Source: Candidatus Thorarchaeota archaeon
GTDB taxonomy: Archaea; Asgardarchaeota; Thorarchaeia; Thorarchaeales; Thorarchaeaceae
Reading direction: 5' to 3'
DNA: 52,318 bases
NCBI GenBank assembly: GCA_016840825.1
Contig: JAEORN010000035.1
Span: forward strand, 1-52,318
This document shows positions 6,955 to 14,701 of the stretch, one piece after another. How positions within the stretch are numbered: the stretch's first letter is position 1; every line of letters starts with the position of its first letter. A model generated the notes under the pieces. That model saw only the letters and a program-made list of their open reading frames with translations. It was not told the origin of the DNA and did no database searches. The position numbers and the translations under genes are program-made.

Positions 6955-8220
6955 CTACTGAGATTGCTGACCTACTTTTTGTGCTAATACTTGTTTCATT
7001 ACTACCAAGGCTATTATTCCAATGCCAATACCTCCAAGAAGAAAGGTAAGTTCTAGAGGAATCTGAAGCGGATCCGACTGATTTGAATCTGTGATGTTCA
7101 CTCCTACTGCTGGAAGTATGAATCGAGTAACAAGATAATCTGCGGGATAGAAAGATCCATCTGGCACATGTCCCGTGAACACGACAACTATATCCTCTTC
7201 AGGAATCACATAGAGTGCTTGTTCATAGTGCCCATGTGCCGCATATAGACCATAAGTTGGCCATATCCACCATTGATATGCGAATTCTTCGTATCCATTA
7301 CCCCACCCTGTGGAAATGAATGGTGTTGTCGCATTTTCAATCCATTCTTGTGAAACAATCCGTTGGCCATCCCAGGTGCCATTATTTAGCATCAAATATC
7401 CGAATTTAGCAAAATCCTCGTGACTCAAAAAGAGACCACCATCCGTGTGATACCATCCCCCAGCAGAACCCCCACCTATTTGTTGCCAATAGGTATTGGT
7501 GATTCCCAATGGACCAAATAGATATTCATCAGCGAACTCAGGAATTGACATACCTGAAACTATCTCGAGGATGCCTCCAAGGATTATCAATGTCCCTGAG
7601 TTCATCCAAAAACTCTCACCTGGTGTATCCCACATTGGTCTATCAAGACAGTATTGCAAAGCATCATCAGATACCCACATTTGTCCAAGGTCATTTCGTG
7701 GGTCATCATAGGGATAATCCCCTTCATGAAATTCCATCCCATCTGTCCATGTGAGGAGATGCTCAATCGTGATGTTCCTCTTTCTATCATCCAAGTTCTG
7801 AATTGTCCAATTCTCGAAGAAATCAACCATCTTTGAATTGACGTTCTCAATCAAGCCAAGATCGATTGCAATTCCAACAAGCGTAGAGGTTACACACTTC
7901 GTGCATGATTGAATATGATGCACGTCATCTCTATCCCACATCCCAGTGTAGTATTCATATATTATGTATCCTCCCCGGACTATAACCACCGCATCAAGTT
8001 CGTACTCTCTCTCTTCAATAATCTCTACCATATGGTCAAGTTCTGCAGAGTCCATTCCTTGCTCTTCCGGGGTATTCGTTTGCCATCCGTCTGTGGGCCA
8101 GTAGTCCCTTGAGGATTCATTTGATGCACTTCGATAGTCTTTAGTCTGTCCGAATACAGGCACCAGTAGAAGCAGAGCAATAATCAATAGAGAAGAAACT
8201 GGATTCCTGACAAATGGCAT
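6955..8220 (-). CDS. Secreted, membrane-anchored serine hydrolase (beta-lactamase class C / PBP4* family)
   Basis: 421 residues from the ATG at 8220 (AGGTG Shine-Dalgarno nearby; a GTG nine bases further upstream is the alternative). Signal peptide, then the class C fold: catalytic SxxK as SCTK (about 105-108), a WMNS in place of the YxN motif, and HGH near the KTG/HxG position. A C-terminal membrane helix with a short cytoplasmic tail (LTFLLGGIGIGIIALVVMKQ) anchors it outside the cell. Family members are esterases, D-aminopeptidases or penicillin-binding-like enzymes; with no peptidoglycan expected in this organism, an esterase or peptidase role is more likely. Six or more N-x-S/T sites fit a glycosylated surface protein. 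Confidence 0.85.
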   Translation of the reverse strand: MPFVRNPVSSLLIIALLLLVPVFGQTKDYRSASNESSRDYWPTDGWQTNTPEEQGMDSAELDHMVEIIEEREYELDAVVIVRGGYIIYEYYTGMWDRDDVHHIQSCTKCVTSTLVGIAIDLGLIENVNSKMVDFFENWTIQNLDDRKRNITIEHLLTWTDGMEFHEGDYPYDDPRNDLGQMWVSDDALQYCLDRPMWDTPGESFWMNSGTLIILGGILEIVSGMSIPEFADEYLFGPLGITNTYWQQIGGGSAGGWYHTDGGLFLSHEDFAKFGYLMLNNGTWDGQRIVSQEWIENATTPFISTGWGNGYEEFAYQWWIWPTYGLYAAHGHYEQALYVIPEEDIVVVFTGHVPDGSFYPADYLVTRFILPAVGVNITDSNQSDPLQIPLELTFLLGGIGIGIIALVVMKQVLAQKVGQQSQ

Positions 8221-8362
8221 TCCTAACACCTACGACTAGACACATACTATCAGAAGAATTAGATATTAAGACATCATTTTAGCGCAACCATGGACTAGTG
8301 GCACCAAGGATAAGCTAATAAGCAAAAATCGTCGTGCTTGCCAACGCTACCCCTGTAGCAAT

Positions 8363-8437
8363 GGCCTAGGTGGTGTACCGGCAGCATAAAGGATTGTGGC
8401 TCCTTTGAAGGGGGTTCAATTCCCCCCCTGGGCCCCA
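8363..8437 (+). tRNA. tRNA-His (GTG), with encoded G-1 and CCA
   Basis: Acceptor stem GCCTAGG (8364-8370) pairs with CCTGGGC (8427-8433, one G-T). D stem GTGT/GCAT, anticodon stem AAGGA/TCCTT with loop TTGTGGC (anticodon GTG at 8396-8398), T arm GGGGG-TTCAATT-CCCCC. G8363 faces the discriminator C8434, the tRNA-His identity pair, followed by genomic CCA (8435-8437). No intron. Confidence 0.95.
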
Positions 8438-8484
8438 TCTCTTTCTATCATAATGAAATATATGCCATAGAATCCTATTCTAGG

Positions 8485-9498
8485 ATGGACGTTATTTCTG
8501 CACATCATTACGCAGATACTGTGATTGAAAAGGTGCTAGCACTTGTTTCATGCGATATGAGTGATAGGTTATGGATGCCCTTGGATGGAGATGTGATTCC
8601 CGAGTCCCAATATAGATACCGAACTGTTTCGGTTGAGCATCTTCCTGAGCTTCAAGATGACTTCAACTCCTTTGATGAAGAGGGTAGGGTCAGTAATAAT
8701 CCCACTTTTAGGAAGTATATTAGCAGTATGAATCATGCTCTGCCAGAAACATTTCCAGATGCGAAGTTTGTTATTGTACTAGCAGTATATACACCACTCT
8801 TGAAGACAACCTTTCACTACAAAGGAAGAACGCATGAGGTCCTAGTACCACACTACTATAATGACGGAATCACAGAAACTCATTTGATACACACAATCCA
8901 GAATCAGATCATAGGTAGTGATGTCTTTCGCGTGGAGAATGCGAAGATGCATGTGCTCCTAAAACGACTTGTTTCCAGATCTGGACTTGGAAGGTATGGC
9001 AGAAATAACCTATGCTATGTAGGGGATATGGGGAGCTTCATACGACTACATGCCTTTTTCACAGATTATATGTTCAAAGAAGACAGTTGGACTGAGGCTA
9101 AACTACTTGATTCCTGTTCGGGAGGCAAGTCATGTCATAGGAGCTGTCCGACCGGAAGTATCAATGAGGATGATTTCATCATCGATATCGAGAAGTGCAT
9201 CCCTCTGTATAATGAAGTTCCTGGTGTATTTCCAAACTGGTTGGATTCTGTAGAGCACAGTGCACTGATGGGTTGCCTGAAATGTCAGCTATCATGTCCA
9301 GCTAACTGTAAGGTCGTTGCAGATTCTCAACGACTTGAAGACATCTCTGAAGAAGAAACGAACGCACTCCTCGAAGAGGCCATAGAGGGAGATCTGATAA
9401 CATCATTATCTTCTAAGACCAGAATGTTCGATCCCAAAGAAGCATGGTACTTTGTTCCAGTACTTGCTCGCAATCTTCGTGCATTGATCTCTCACTAG
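8485..9498 (+). CDS. QueG-like double [4Fe-4S] protein, paralog 1 (altered cluster ligand)
   Basis: 337 residues. The core RSGLGRYGRNNLCYV (about 165-179) and two ferredoxin-like cysteine motifs resemble epoxyqueuosine reductase (QueG)-type proteins with a C-terminal double cluster domain. Motif 1 has Cys211, Cys217, Cys221 followed by Pro; the position of the usual second cysteine is Gly214. Motif 2 has Cys264, Cys267, Cys271 and an additional Cys275; Cys238 lies between. A paralog at 24053 retains the full CxxCxxCxxxCP. TATA-like AAATATATG (8456-8464) about 25 bp before the ATG suggests a leaderless transcript. Substrate unknown; true QueG function is only a possibility. Confidence 0.75.
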   Translation: MDVISAHHYADTVIEKVLALVSCDMSDRLWMPLDGDVIPESQYRYRTVSVEHLPELQDDFNSFDEEGRVSNNPTFRKYISSMNHALPETFPDAKFVIVLAVYTPLLKTTFHYKGRTHEVLVPHYYNDGITETHLIHTIQNQIIGSDVFRVENAKMHVLLKRLVSRSGLGRYGRNNLCYVGDMGSFIRLHAFFTDYMFKEDSWTEAKLLDSCSGGKSCHRSCPTGSINEDDFIIDIEKCIPLYNEVPGVFPNWLDSVEHSALMGCLKCQLSCPANCKVVADSQRLEDISEEETNALLEEAIEGDLITSLSSKTRMFDPKEAWYFVPVLARNLRALISH

Positions 9499-9517
9499 TA
9501 CATCAACATGATAGGAA

Positions 9518-9557
9518 TTTAGGAACTAGGACCTCTGAATGGGTCCTAGTGTCTAAA
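9518..9557. terminator. Long hairpin between convergent genes
   Basis: TTTAG-GA-ACTAGGACC, loop TCTGAATG, GGTCCTAGT-GT-CTAAA: a 9-bp stem extended by 5 bp across a 2x2 internal loop. Lies between the stop at 9498 and the opposing stop at 9573. Confidence 0.6.
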
Positions 9558-9572
9558 TCGTTGTCACACTCA

Positions 9573-9953
9573 CTAGCAGGCAGAGCCATCCTTGTAACTA
9601 CTATGAGCATCCTGTAATTCTTGAAGGTTCCAACGGCTCATTTGAAGGATATGCTGATAGATTTCATGTCCTGCGTGAGTTAGACCATATTCTACAACTG
9701 CAGGAGATGCTTCATGGACTGCTCTAGCAACGAGACCAACTCTGACGAGATCCGACAAGCTCTTTGCCAATGTTGTATCAGACACTCTTCCATATTGCAA
9801 TCTGACACTATCTTGGATTTCACTGAAGTCATTCATTGTACTTCGCTCACCAAGTGTAAGAATCAGAGAAACAGTCCAGGGTCGGCTAAGCTGAGAGTAA
9901 ATCTCAGACATACTTCGACTATATGTTAGATTTGGTTTGTATTGAGTAACCAT
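9573..9953 (-). CDS. HxlR-type winged-helix regulator
   Basis: 126 residues. RPWTVSLILTLGERSTMNDFSEI as first helices, then TTLAKSLSDLVRVGLVAR as recognition helix and a wing (VVEYGLTHAGHEIYQHI), the order and spacing of HxlR/MarR-like regulators. The usual N-terminal HxlR cysteine is absent; a single Cys is the last residue. Divergent from the permease operon at 10139 across a 185-bp spacer holding a perfect inverted repeat, which makes it a candidate regulator of that operon or of itself. Confidence 0.7.
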   Translation of the reverse strand: MVTQYKPNLTYSRSMSEIYSQLSRPWTVSLILTLGERSTMNDFSEIQDSVRLQYGRVSDTTLAKSLSDLVRVGLVARAVHEASPAVVEYGLTHAGHEIYQHILQMSRWNLQELQDAHSSYKDGSAC

Positions 9954-10057
9954 TGTATAATTTCAACCAACTAGCTAAATAATTCATTATCAAAACAATA
10001 TATTCTTTTGTAGGGGGACTTTAATGCCCTCTAGTAGTATTTCGGCTCGTTTTATGA

Positions 10058-10084
10058 AATGAATGGAAAATTGGTCCATTCATT
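10058..10084. promoter_or_regulatory. Perfect inverted repeat with 10-bp arms upstream of the permease operon
   Basis: AATGAATGGA (10058-10067), 7-bp spacer, TCCATTCATT (10075-10084). A TATA-like TTTTATGA lies immediately upstream (10050-10057), so the repeat would cover the transcription start, a classical repressor position, about 55 bp before the ATG at 10139. Confidence 0.6.
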
Positions 10085-10138
10085 AGTTTGATAACCAAAT
10101 GCATCTCTGGAGTTCTTCAATTTTAAGAAGTTGATTAA

Positions 10139-12049
10139 ATGTTAGACGAGAGTAGCAATATTGAACGACCAAAGACCGCACTGAAGCGGGAGATTGGTTG
10201 GTTTGGCTCTTTCGCAATGGGCTATGCTGATGTAGGAGCAGACATCTATGTCGCCCTAGGTCTCGTTGCAGCTTATGCTGCAGGTTGGGCTCCCTTCGCA
10301 TTCCTCATAGCCTCAATCACATATATCGCAACTGGACTCGCATACTCAGAGCTTGCTACTGCCTATCCTTATGCTGGTGGAGCTCAGGTATACTCTATGA
10401 AAGCATTCAACGATTTTGCAGGCTTCCTTGCAGGTTGGTTGGTCATGCTAGATTATACAGTTTGTATCGCTCTATTTGCTATAGCCACGACTGGATATCT
10501 CACATTCTTCTTTCCTTTCTTGAGCGTCACGAGCATAACCATTATGTTGGTTGGGTTTCAAGTCACACTCAGTGCGACAGGTGTGATTTCCTTTATCATC
10601 GTTCTATTCCTACTGATGATTAATGTTAAGGGTATCAAAGAATCATCCAGCCTGAATGTTAGCATGGTCGCCCTCAATCTGATCGTTTTATCCGCAGTTC
10701 TCGTGATTGGACTTGGCTTGTCGTTTAAATTTGACCTATTCCTTGCTCAAATCAGTATCAATGGATCTCCCGATCAATTTGGTCATATCGCCTATCTTTG
10801 GGACTCGAATTACAATGAGCAGAATTTCTTCTATGCAGTCACATTAGCGATGAGTTCCTTCATTGGGATAGAATCAATAGCTCAAGCCGCTGAAGAAACA
10901 AAGCGACCTGATAGGACTATCCCTAGAGCGACGAAGATGTCGATTCTAGCAGTTCTTATTTTTGCACTAGGGTTGTCTGCAGTCAGTTTAGGCATGATAA
11001 GTTGGACTGGACTACGTGATAATCTATCTGCTCCTATCTCTGCTCTTGTTTCAACTATGGGTCTAATTGGAACAATAATGCTACCTGTCGTAGCGTTCAC
11101 AGGCTTTGCTATATGCCTAGTTTCTTCGAATACTGGGATTATAGGGGTTTCACGTGTAGTCTTCTCAATGAGTAATTTCGGATTACTACCTGACTGGTTC
11201 TCAAAGGTAAACCCCAAGACCAGAACGCCCGTTAGAACCATACTTGTCTTCGGTAGCATCGGTGCACTTATGGCTCTTATCGGCGCACTTGATTGGGTTG
11301 CAGACTTGTCTAACTTCGGAGCACTACTGTCATATCTTATGGTTAACATCTCTCTCATTATACTAAGACAGACTGACAGAGAAACTCATCGATCGTGGAA
11401 GATTCCCTTCTCTCTGAAAATACCCTATAGAGGTAGAAACTATGAAGTGCCCATTCCTTCCCTTGTTGGTGTAATTGCGTGTGGGTCGATTTGGAGTCTT
11501 GTCATCATCTTTCATCCAGTAGGTCGCCTGTTGGGGTTGACTTGGACAGCTATAGGTATCATCATTTACGGATCCTATCGCTGGAAGACCAAAAGGCCAT
11601 TCTTTAGCAAGGAAATCGGCAATACAATCCTTCCAATGACATACAAGCTAAATGCGGTCGTCCTAATTCGCCCTGAAGAACGTGAAGACATAGCTGAAGC
11701 GATAAAAGATTACTTGGACACCCAGCTCCGATTGACATTACTTACTATTATTCGTCCGGATCAATGGTCTATGACTCTTGAGGTTGCTAGGCAGTATCAA
11801 GAACTTGCTATGACTGACCTGCAAAAGATTGCCAAAGAACTAAGTTCATCTGGTTTTGAAACAGACATTCAAGTGCGATTGGGGCGCTTGCAGAAGATCA
11901 TCTCATTGATAGCGAATGATGAGAGCTTTGATTTCATAATTATCCTACGAGAAAAGACATCAAAGAAGTCAAAACGAGAGATAGAAGATGATATGCTCTC
12001 TCTAATCTCTGCGTTGGCTCCAGGAAAACTAATGGTGGTAAGAAAATAA
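10139..12049 (+). CDS. APC-family amino-acid permease with C-terminal UspA-like domain
   Basis: 636 residues. Residues 20-480 form about 12 membrane helices with APC features (AMGYADVGADIYVALGLVAAYA in helix 1; SFIGIESIAQAAEETKRPDRTIPRA after helix 6). The last 140 residues are soluble, alpha/beta, with the spacing of a universal-stress-protein domain (NAVVLIRPEER..., FDFIIILREK, GKLMVVRK). Such fusions couple amino-acid uptake to nucleotide sensing in archaea. The stop overlaps the start of the RAM-domain gene (TAATG), and a stand-alone UspA follows. The substrate cannot be deduced. Confidence 0.85.
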   Translation: MLDESSNIERPKTALKREIGWFGSFAMGYADVGADIYVALGLVAAYAAGWAPFAFLIASITYIATGLAYSELATAYPYAGGAQVYSMKAFNDFAGFLAGWLVMLDYTVCIALFAIATTGYLTFFFPFLSVTSITIMLVGFQVTLSATGVISFIIVLFLLMINVKGIKESSSLNVSMVALNLIVLSAVLVIGLGLSFKFDLFLAQISINGSPDQFGHIAYLWDSNYNEQNFFYAVTLAMSSFIGIESIAQAAEETKRPDRTIPRATKMSILAVLIFALGLSAVSLGMISWTGLRDNLSAPISALVSTMGLIGTIMLPVVAFTGFAICLVSSNTGIIGVSRVVFSMSNFGLLPDWFSKVNPKTRTPVRTILVFGSIGALMALIGALDWVADLSNFGALLSYLMVNISLIILRQTDRETHRSWKIPFSLKIPYRGRNYEVPIPSLVGVIACGSIWSLVIIFHPVGRLLGLTWTAIGIIIYGSYRWKTKRPFFSKEIGNTILPMTYKLNAVVLIRPEEREDIAEAIKDYLDTQLRLTLLTIIRPDQWSMTLEVARQYQELAMTDLQKIAKELSSSGFETDIQVRLGRLQKIISLIANDESFDFIIILREKTSKKSKREIEDDMLSLISALAPGKLMVVRK

Positions 12050-12315
12050 TGCCTTCAATTCGTGTTATCCTTAATATAACAATAGAGTCTCGAGATTTAG
12101 ATGAGGTGTCTAGAGCGCTTGCTTCTCTCCCGTTCGTTATGGATTTGTATGAGATTACAGGAGAGTCTGACATAATACTAATGCTAGAAGCAGAAGATGT
12201 CATAGATTTTAGGAATATGTTGAAGAATCACATCCTATCCATTGAAGGAGTAAAGACCACGGTTTCAAGTGTCGTGATGTATGTCCACAAGAAGGATGGA
12301 AAGCGACTTGATTAG
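12049..12315 (+). CDS. Stand-alone RAM (Lrp/AsnC ligand-binding) domain protein
   Basis: 88 residues, consisting only of the alpha/beta RAM fold of Lrp/AsnC proteins (RVILNITIESRDLDEVSRALASLPFVMDLYEITGESDIILML... VKTTVSSVVMY). No helix-turn-helix. RAM domains bind amino acids and oligomerise; stand-alone forms can modulate Lrp-type regulators or transporters. Translationally coupled to the permease and followed after 11 bp by UspA, so it likely senses the permease cargo. Confidence 0.85.
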   Translation: MPSIRVILNITIESRDLDEVSRALASLPFVMDLYEITGESDIILMLEAEDVIDFRNMLKNHILSIEGVKTTVSSVVMYVHKKDGKRLD

Positions 12316-12326
12316 GAGGTTAAGGA

Positions 12327-12758
12327 GTGAATAAATCAAGTAGTGAAGATGTGTTGATGCCAGTTTCAACGAACGTGGAATATACTGACATGATCGCAGC
12401 ACTGCTTCCGCTCTTGCGATTTCAGACATCCCAGATCACGATTTTTCATGTCATCGAAACTCCTGTTTCTACTCCACTTGATCCAAAAGCATTTGATGAG
12501 GTTTCCAAAGAAGCTGAAATGAAGTTAGAGCCACTAAGGCAATGGCTAATCGATCAGGGATATAAAGTAGCAACAAAGATTGCTGTGGCACGTCATGTAT
12601 CCGATGCAATTATTGAGGAAGTATCCCTATCTTCGTATTCACTTGTCTTCATGATGAAACGAAGACAAAACAAGGGGATTCGACGTTATCTTCAGAAAAG
12701 TGTCACTGAAACTGTGATTAGAAACATTGATTGTCCAGTAATTTCAGTTCTTATATGA
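12327..12758 (+). CDS. UspA-family universal stress protein
   Basis: 143 residues from GTG 12327 with a strong AGGAGGT (12314-12320). Rossmann-like UspA pattern: VSTNVEYTDMIAALLPLL, FHVIETP, IAVARHVSDAIIEEVSLSSYSLVFMMKRR, and C-terminal SVTETVIRNIDCPVISV, matching the usual GS-x-x-x-x-[VI]-x-x-x-x-x-CPV[LV] ending with the glycine replaced. The ATP-binding G-x-x-G-x9-G[ST] segment is degenerate (RRQNKGIRRYLQKSV), so nucleotide binding is uncertain. Last gene of the permease operon. Confidence 0.8.
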   Translation: MNKSSSEDVLMPVSTNVEYTDMIAALLPLLRFQTSQITIFHVIETPVSTPLDPKAFDEVSKEAEMKLEPLRQWLIDQGYKVATKIAVARHVSDAIIEEVSLSSYSLVFMMKRRQNKGIRRYLQKSVTETVIRNIDCPVISVLI

Positions 12759-12833
12759 ACGCGAGTTCCTCTATCAGCTGCTATCGTGGCGATATTCCAT
12801 TTCTCGTCAATTTCAGATGGAGTGTGTCATATT

Positions 12834-13868
12834 CTACCATCTATTATAGACATCCTCAGCAAAACCAAGGAATCTATCGACCTTCAGTTTTGTACCATCG
12901 TCAAGAATGACATTACCTGTAAAATATCCAAACACCTGATGCTGATCTGATTTAATGAATAGAAGATTGAACTTCCCAGATCTATCTAGTATTGGCTCAA
13001 AGTCCATTTCAAAGCGATTGTCATTGCTAGTGAATTTCCAAGGCTTCAGATAATTCGTTTTGTCAAAGTGGAATGTTATCTCTTCCAATTTGTGAGCTAC
13101 TCCTTTGTAGAACACCATATTCTCAGATGCAGCAGTACGGTCACTAAATCCATATCCTATGTTGAATCCGAATGGCTCGCTATTTAATAGTCCTGAGGCC
13201 GACCCCCAGAACCAACGATTTCTATAGGTCCAATTACCTCTTCCCCAGTCCAGACCACCGAAGCTTGAATCGGGTTTGAACTCATAGACATTGTCACCAA
13301 TAGTGATTGATCCGGATGCTGGCATGCAGTTAATCTTCTGGTTATAGTAGAACTTCTTTGGATTATTCGGCCATGACGTAGCTATCACCATAGTATCCAT
13401 CTCCGGTTGGTCCAGATACAATTCGCCCCGTAATCCTTCATTTCCTTGCGCATCAACGAATTTGGGACAATCCACCTTGATTGCCCGACTTCCCTTTTCA
13501 ACTTCGTAACTCAATTTGAGTTTCTTATCATGATACCCAACACCACCTTCAGTAGATGTATATGGGAAATTTAGGTGCCCTCGTGGTAGTCCGGCTATCG
13601 TGTCCACATTGCTGAAGGTTTTACTATGAAAGTCCAACCATACCACAGACATCAAACCCGCGTAGCCCAAGTCTGACATTGTGAAAGTTATTCCAAACTC
13701 CTTATCGAGAACATAGTAATAATCCCATTCCTTGATCCGATGCCATCCTGCTTTAATCTTGGTTCTATCATATCTCCAGAGCAATTTAGTAGCATATCCT
13801 GGCTCTGTCAGATTACCCTGTTCATCCAAGAGGTCGATGGGTTTAGTTACTCTATGCTGATTCTCCAT
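12834..13868 (-). CDS. DUF2804 family protein
   Basis: 344 residues from the ATG at 13868. The opening ITKPIDLLDEQGNLTEPGYA-like segment and the later FGGLDWGRGNWTYRNRWFWGSASG block (about residues 205-228) are hallmarks of DUF2804, a large beta-rich fold related to lipocalin-like CrtC/AttH proteins. No signal peptide, no membrane helix: cytoplasmic. Function unknown; related folds bind hydrophobic ligands or hydrate carotenoids. It stands alone, opposite in direction to the UspA operon. Confidence 0.8.
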   Translation of the reverse strand: MENQHRVTKPIDLLDEQGNLTEPGYATKLLWRYDRTKIKAGWHRIKEWDYYYVLDKEFGITFTMSDLGYAGLMSVVWLDFHSKTFSNVDTIAGLPRGHLNFPYTSTEGGVGYHDKKLKLSYEVEKGSRAIKVDCPKFVDAQGNEGLRGELYLDQPEMDTMVIATSWPNNPKKFYYNQKINCMPASGSITIGDNVYEFKPDSSFGGLDWGRGNWTYRNRWFWGSASGLLNSEPFGFNIGYGFSDRTAASENMVFYKGVAHKLEEITFHFDKTNYLKPWKFTSNDNRFEMDFEPILDRSGKFNLLFIKSDQHQVFGYFTGNVILDDGTKLKVDRFLGFAEDVYNRW

Positions 13869-13970
13869 ATCGAGAACAGAGGTCAAAGATGCTAAAGTAT
13901 TCTCTCATTTTATGAATCAGAAGATAGTTTAAATTGGGGTTTGGTTATACGCCTTCTATCCGAGCGTGGT

Positions 13971-14630
13971 ATGATGAAAGACAAGCTCTTCCTTATCGGT
14001 GCAATACTTGCAATTCTTGCTGGCGCCATCATGATGTTCTTTGCCATTTCGCAAACTTCAGACCAACCGATGTTTGCCATCATGGGTGCAGTATTGATTT
14101 TTCTGGGCTTCATAGTTCTAGTAACTGGTTACACTACACCTTCTGTTGCTCAAGGAAAAGAAGGCGTGAGCCTATCGTATATTATGATTATCGCTTCCAT
14201 ATTGGTTATAGTAGGTACCTTCGATTTTGATGCATTATGGATTCTGATGCTCATCGGAGGAGGCCTCCTTGCACTAACTTTCATAGTCCTTTGGCCCTGT
14301 CTATGCTGCACAGGGAAATCCAAGAATCGGGACAAAGTCATTGGTGTTGCAAACGCTCATGATAATATATCAATGGCTGAACTAAGTCAGAGGACCGGGA
14401 TTTCTATTGATGTTGTTCGTGACATCGTCTATGATGCAATCGGCAAGAGTCAACTGGTTGGGAAGATGGACGGTGAGTTTTTCGTTCGTGGGCGACCTGT
14501 AACCACAACCTACGCTCCAGCTTCTACTAAAGAACGAGAGATTGTAAAAGTACTAGTAGTCTGTCCATTCTGTGGTGCAAAGAACGAGCAAGGTACGCCA
14601 AAGTGTCACAACTGTCAGGCAAGCTTGTAA
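13971..14630 (+). CDS. Membrane protein with cytoplasmic winged-helix and C-terminal zinc ribbon
   Basis: 219 residues from ATG 13971. Four membrane helices in the first 110 residues, then CLCC, a winged-helix/PCI-like segment (ISMAELSQRTGISIDVVRDIVYDAIGKSQLVGKMDGEFFVRG) and a closing zinc ribbon CPFCGAKNEQGTPKCHNC. Membrane-tethered winged-helix/zinc-ribbon proteins are seen repeatedly in Asgard-type archaea but lack a known role; regulation from the membrane or adaptor function is conceivable. Ends in a 10-bp hairpin. Confidence 0.6.
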   Translation: MMKDKLFLIGAILAILAGAIMMFFAISQTSDQPMFAIMGAVLIFLGFIVLVTGYTTPSVAQGKEGVSLSYIMIIASILVIVGTFDFDALWILMLIGGGLLALTFIVLWPCLCCTGKSKNRDKVIGVANAHDNISMAELSQRTGISIDVVRDIVYDAIGKSQLVGKMDGEFFVRGRPVTTTYAPASTKEREIVKVLVVCPFCGAKNEQGTPKCHNCQASL

Positions 14631-14639
14631 GATTGGAAT

Positions 14640-14666
14640 GAAAGGATGATACTAGTTCATCCTTTC
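14640..14666. terminator. Perfect 10-bp hairpin between convergent genes
   Basis: GAAAGGATGA, loop TACTAGT, TCATCCTTTC, between the stop at 14630 and the opposing stop at 14702, followed on the plus strand by a T-rich stretch. Confidence 0.65.
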
Positions 14667-14701
14667 TCCCATTTCATTTTGAGGGACATGTCCAGATTGA
14701 C

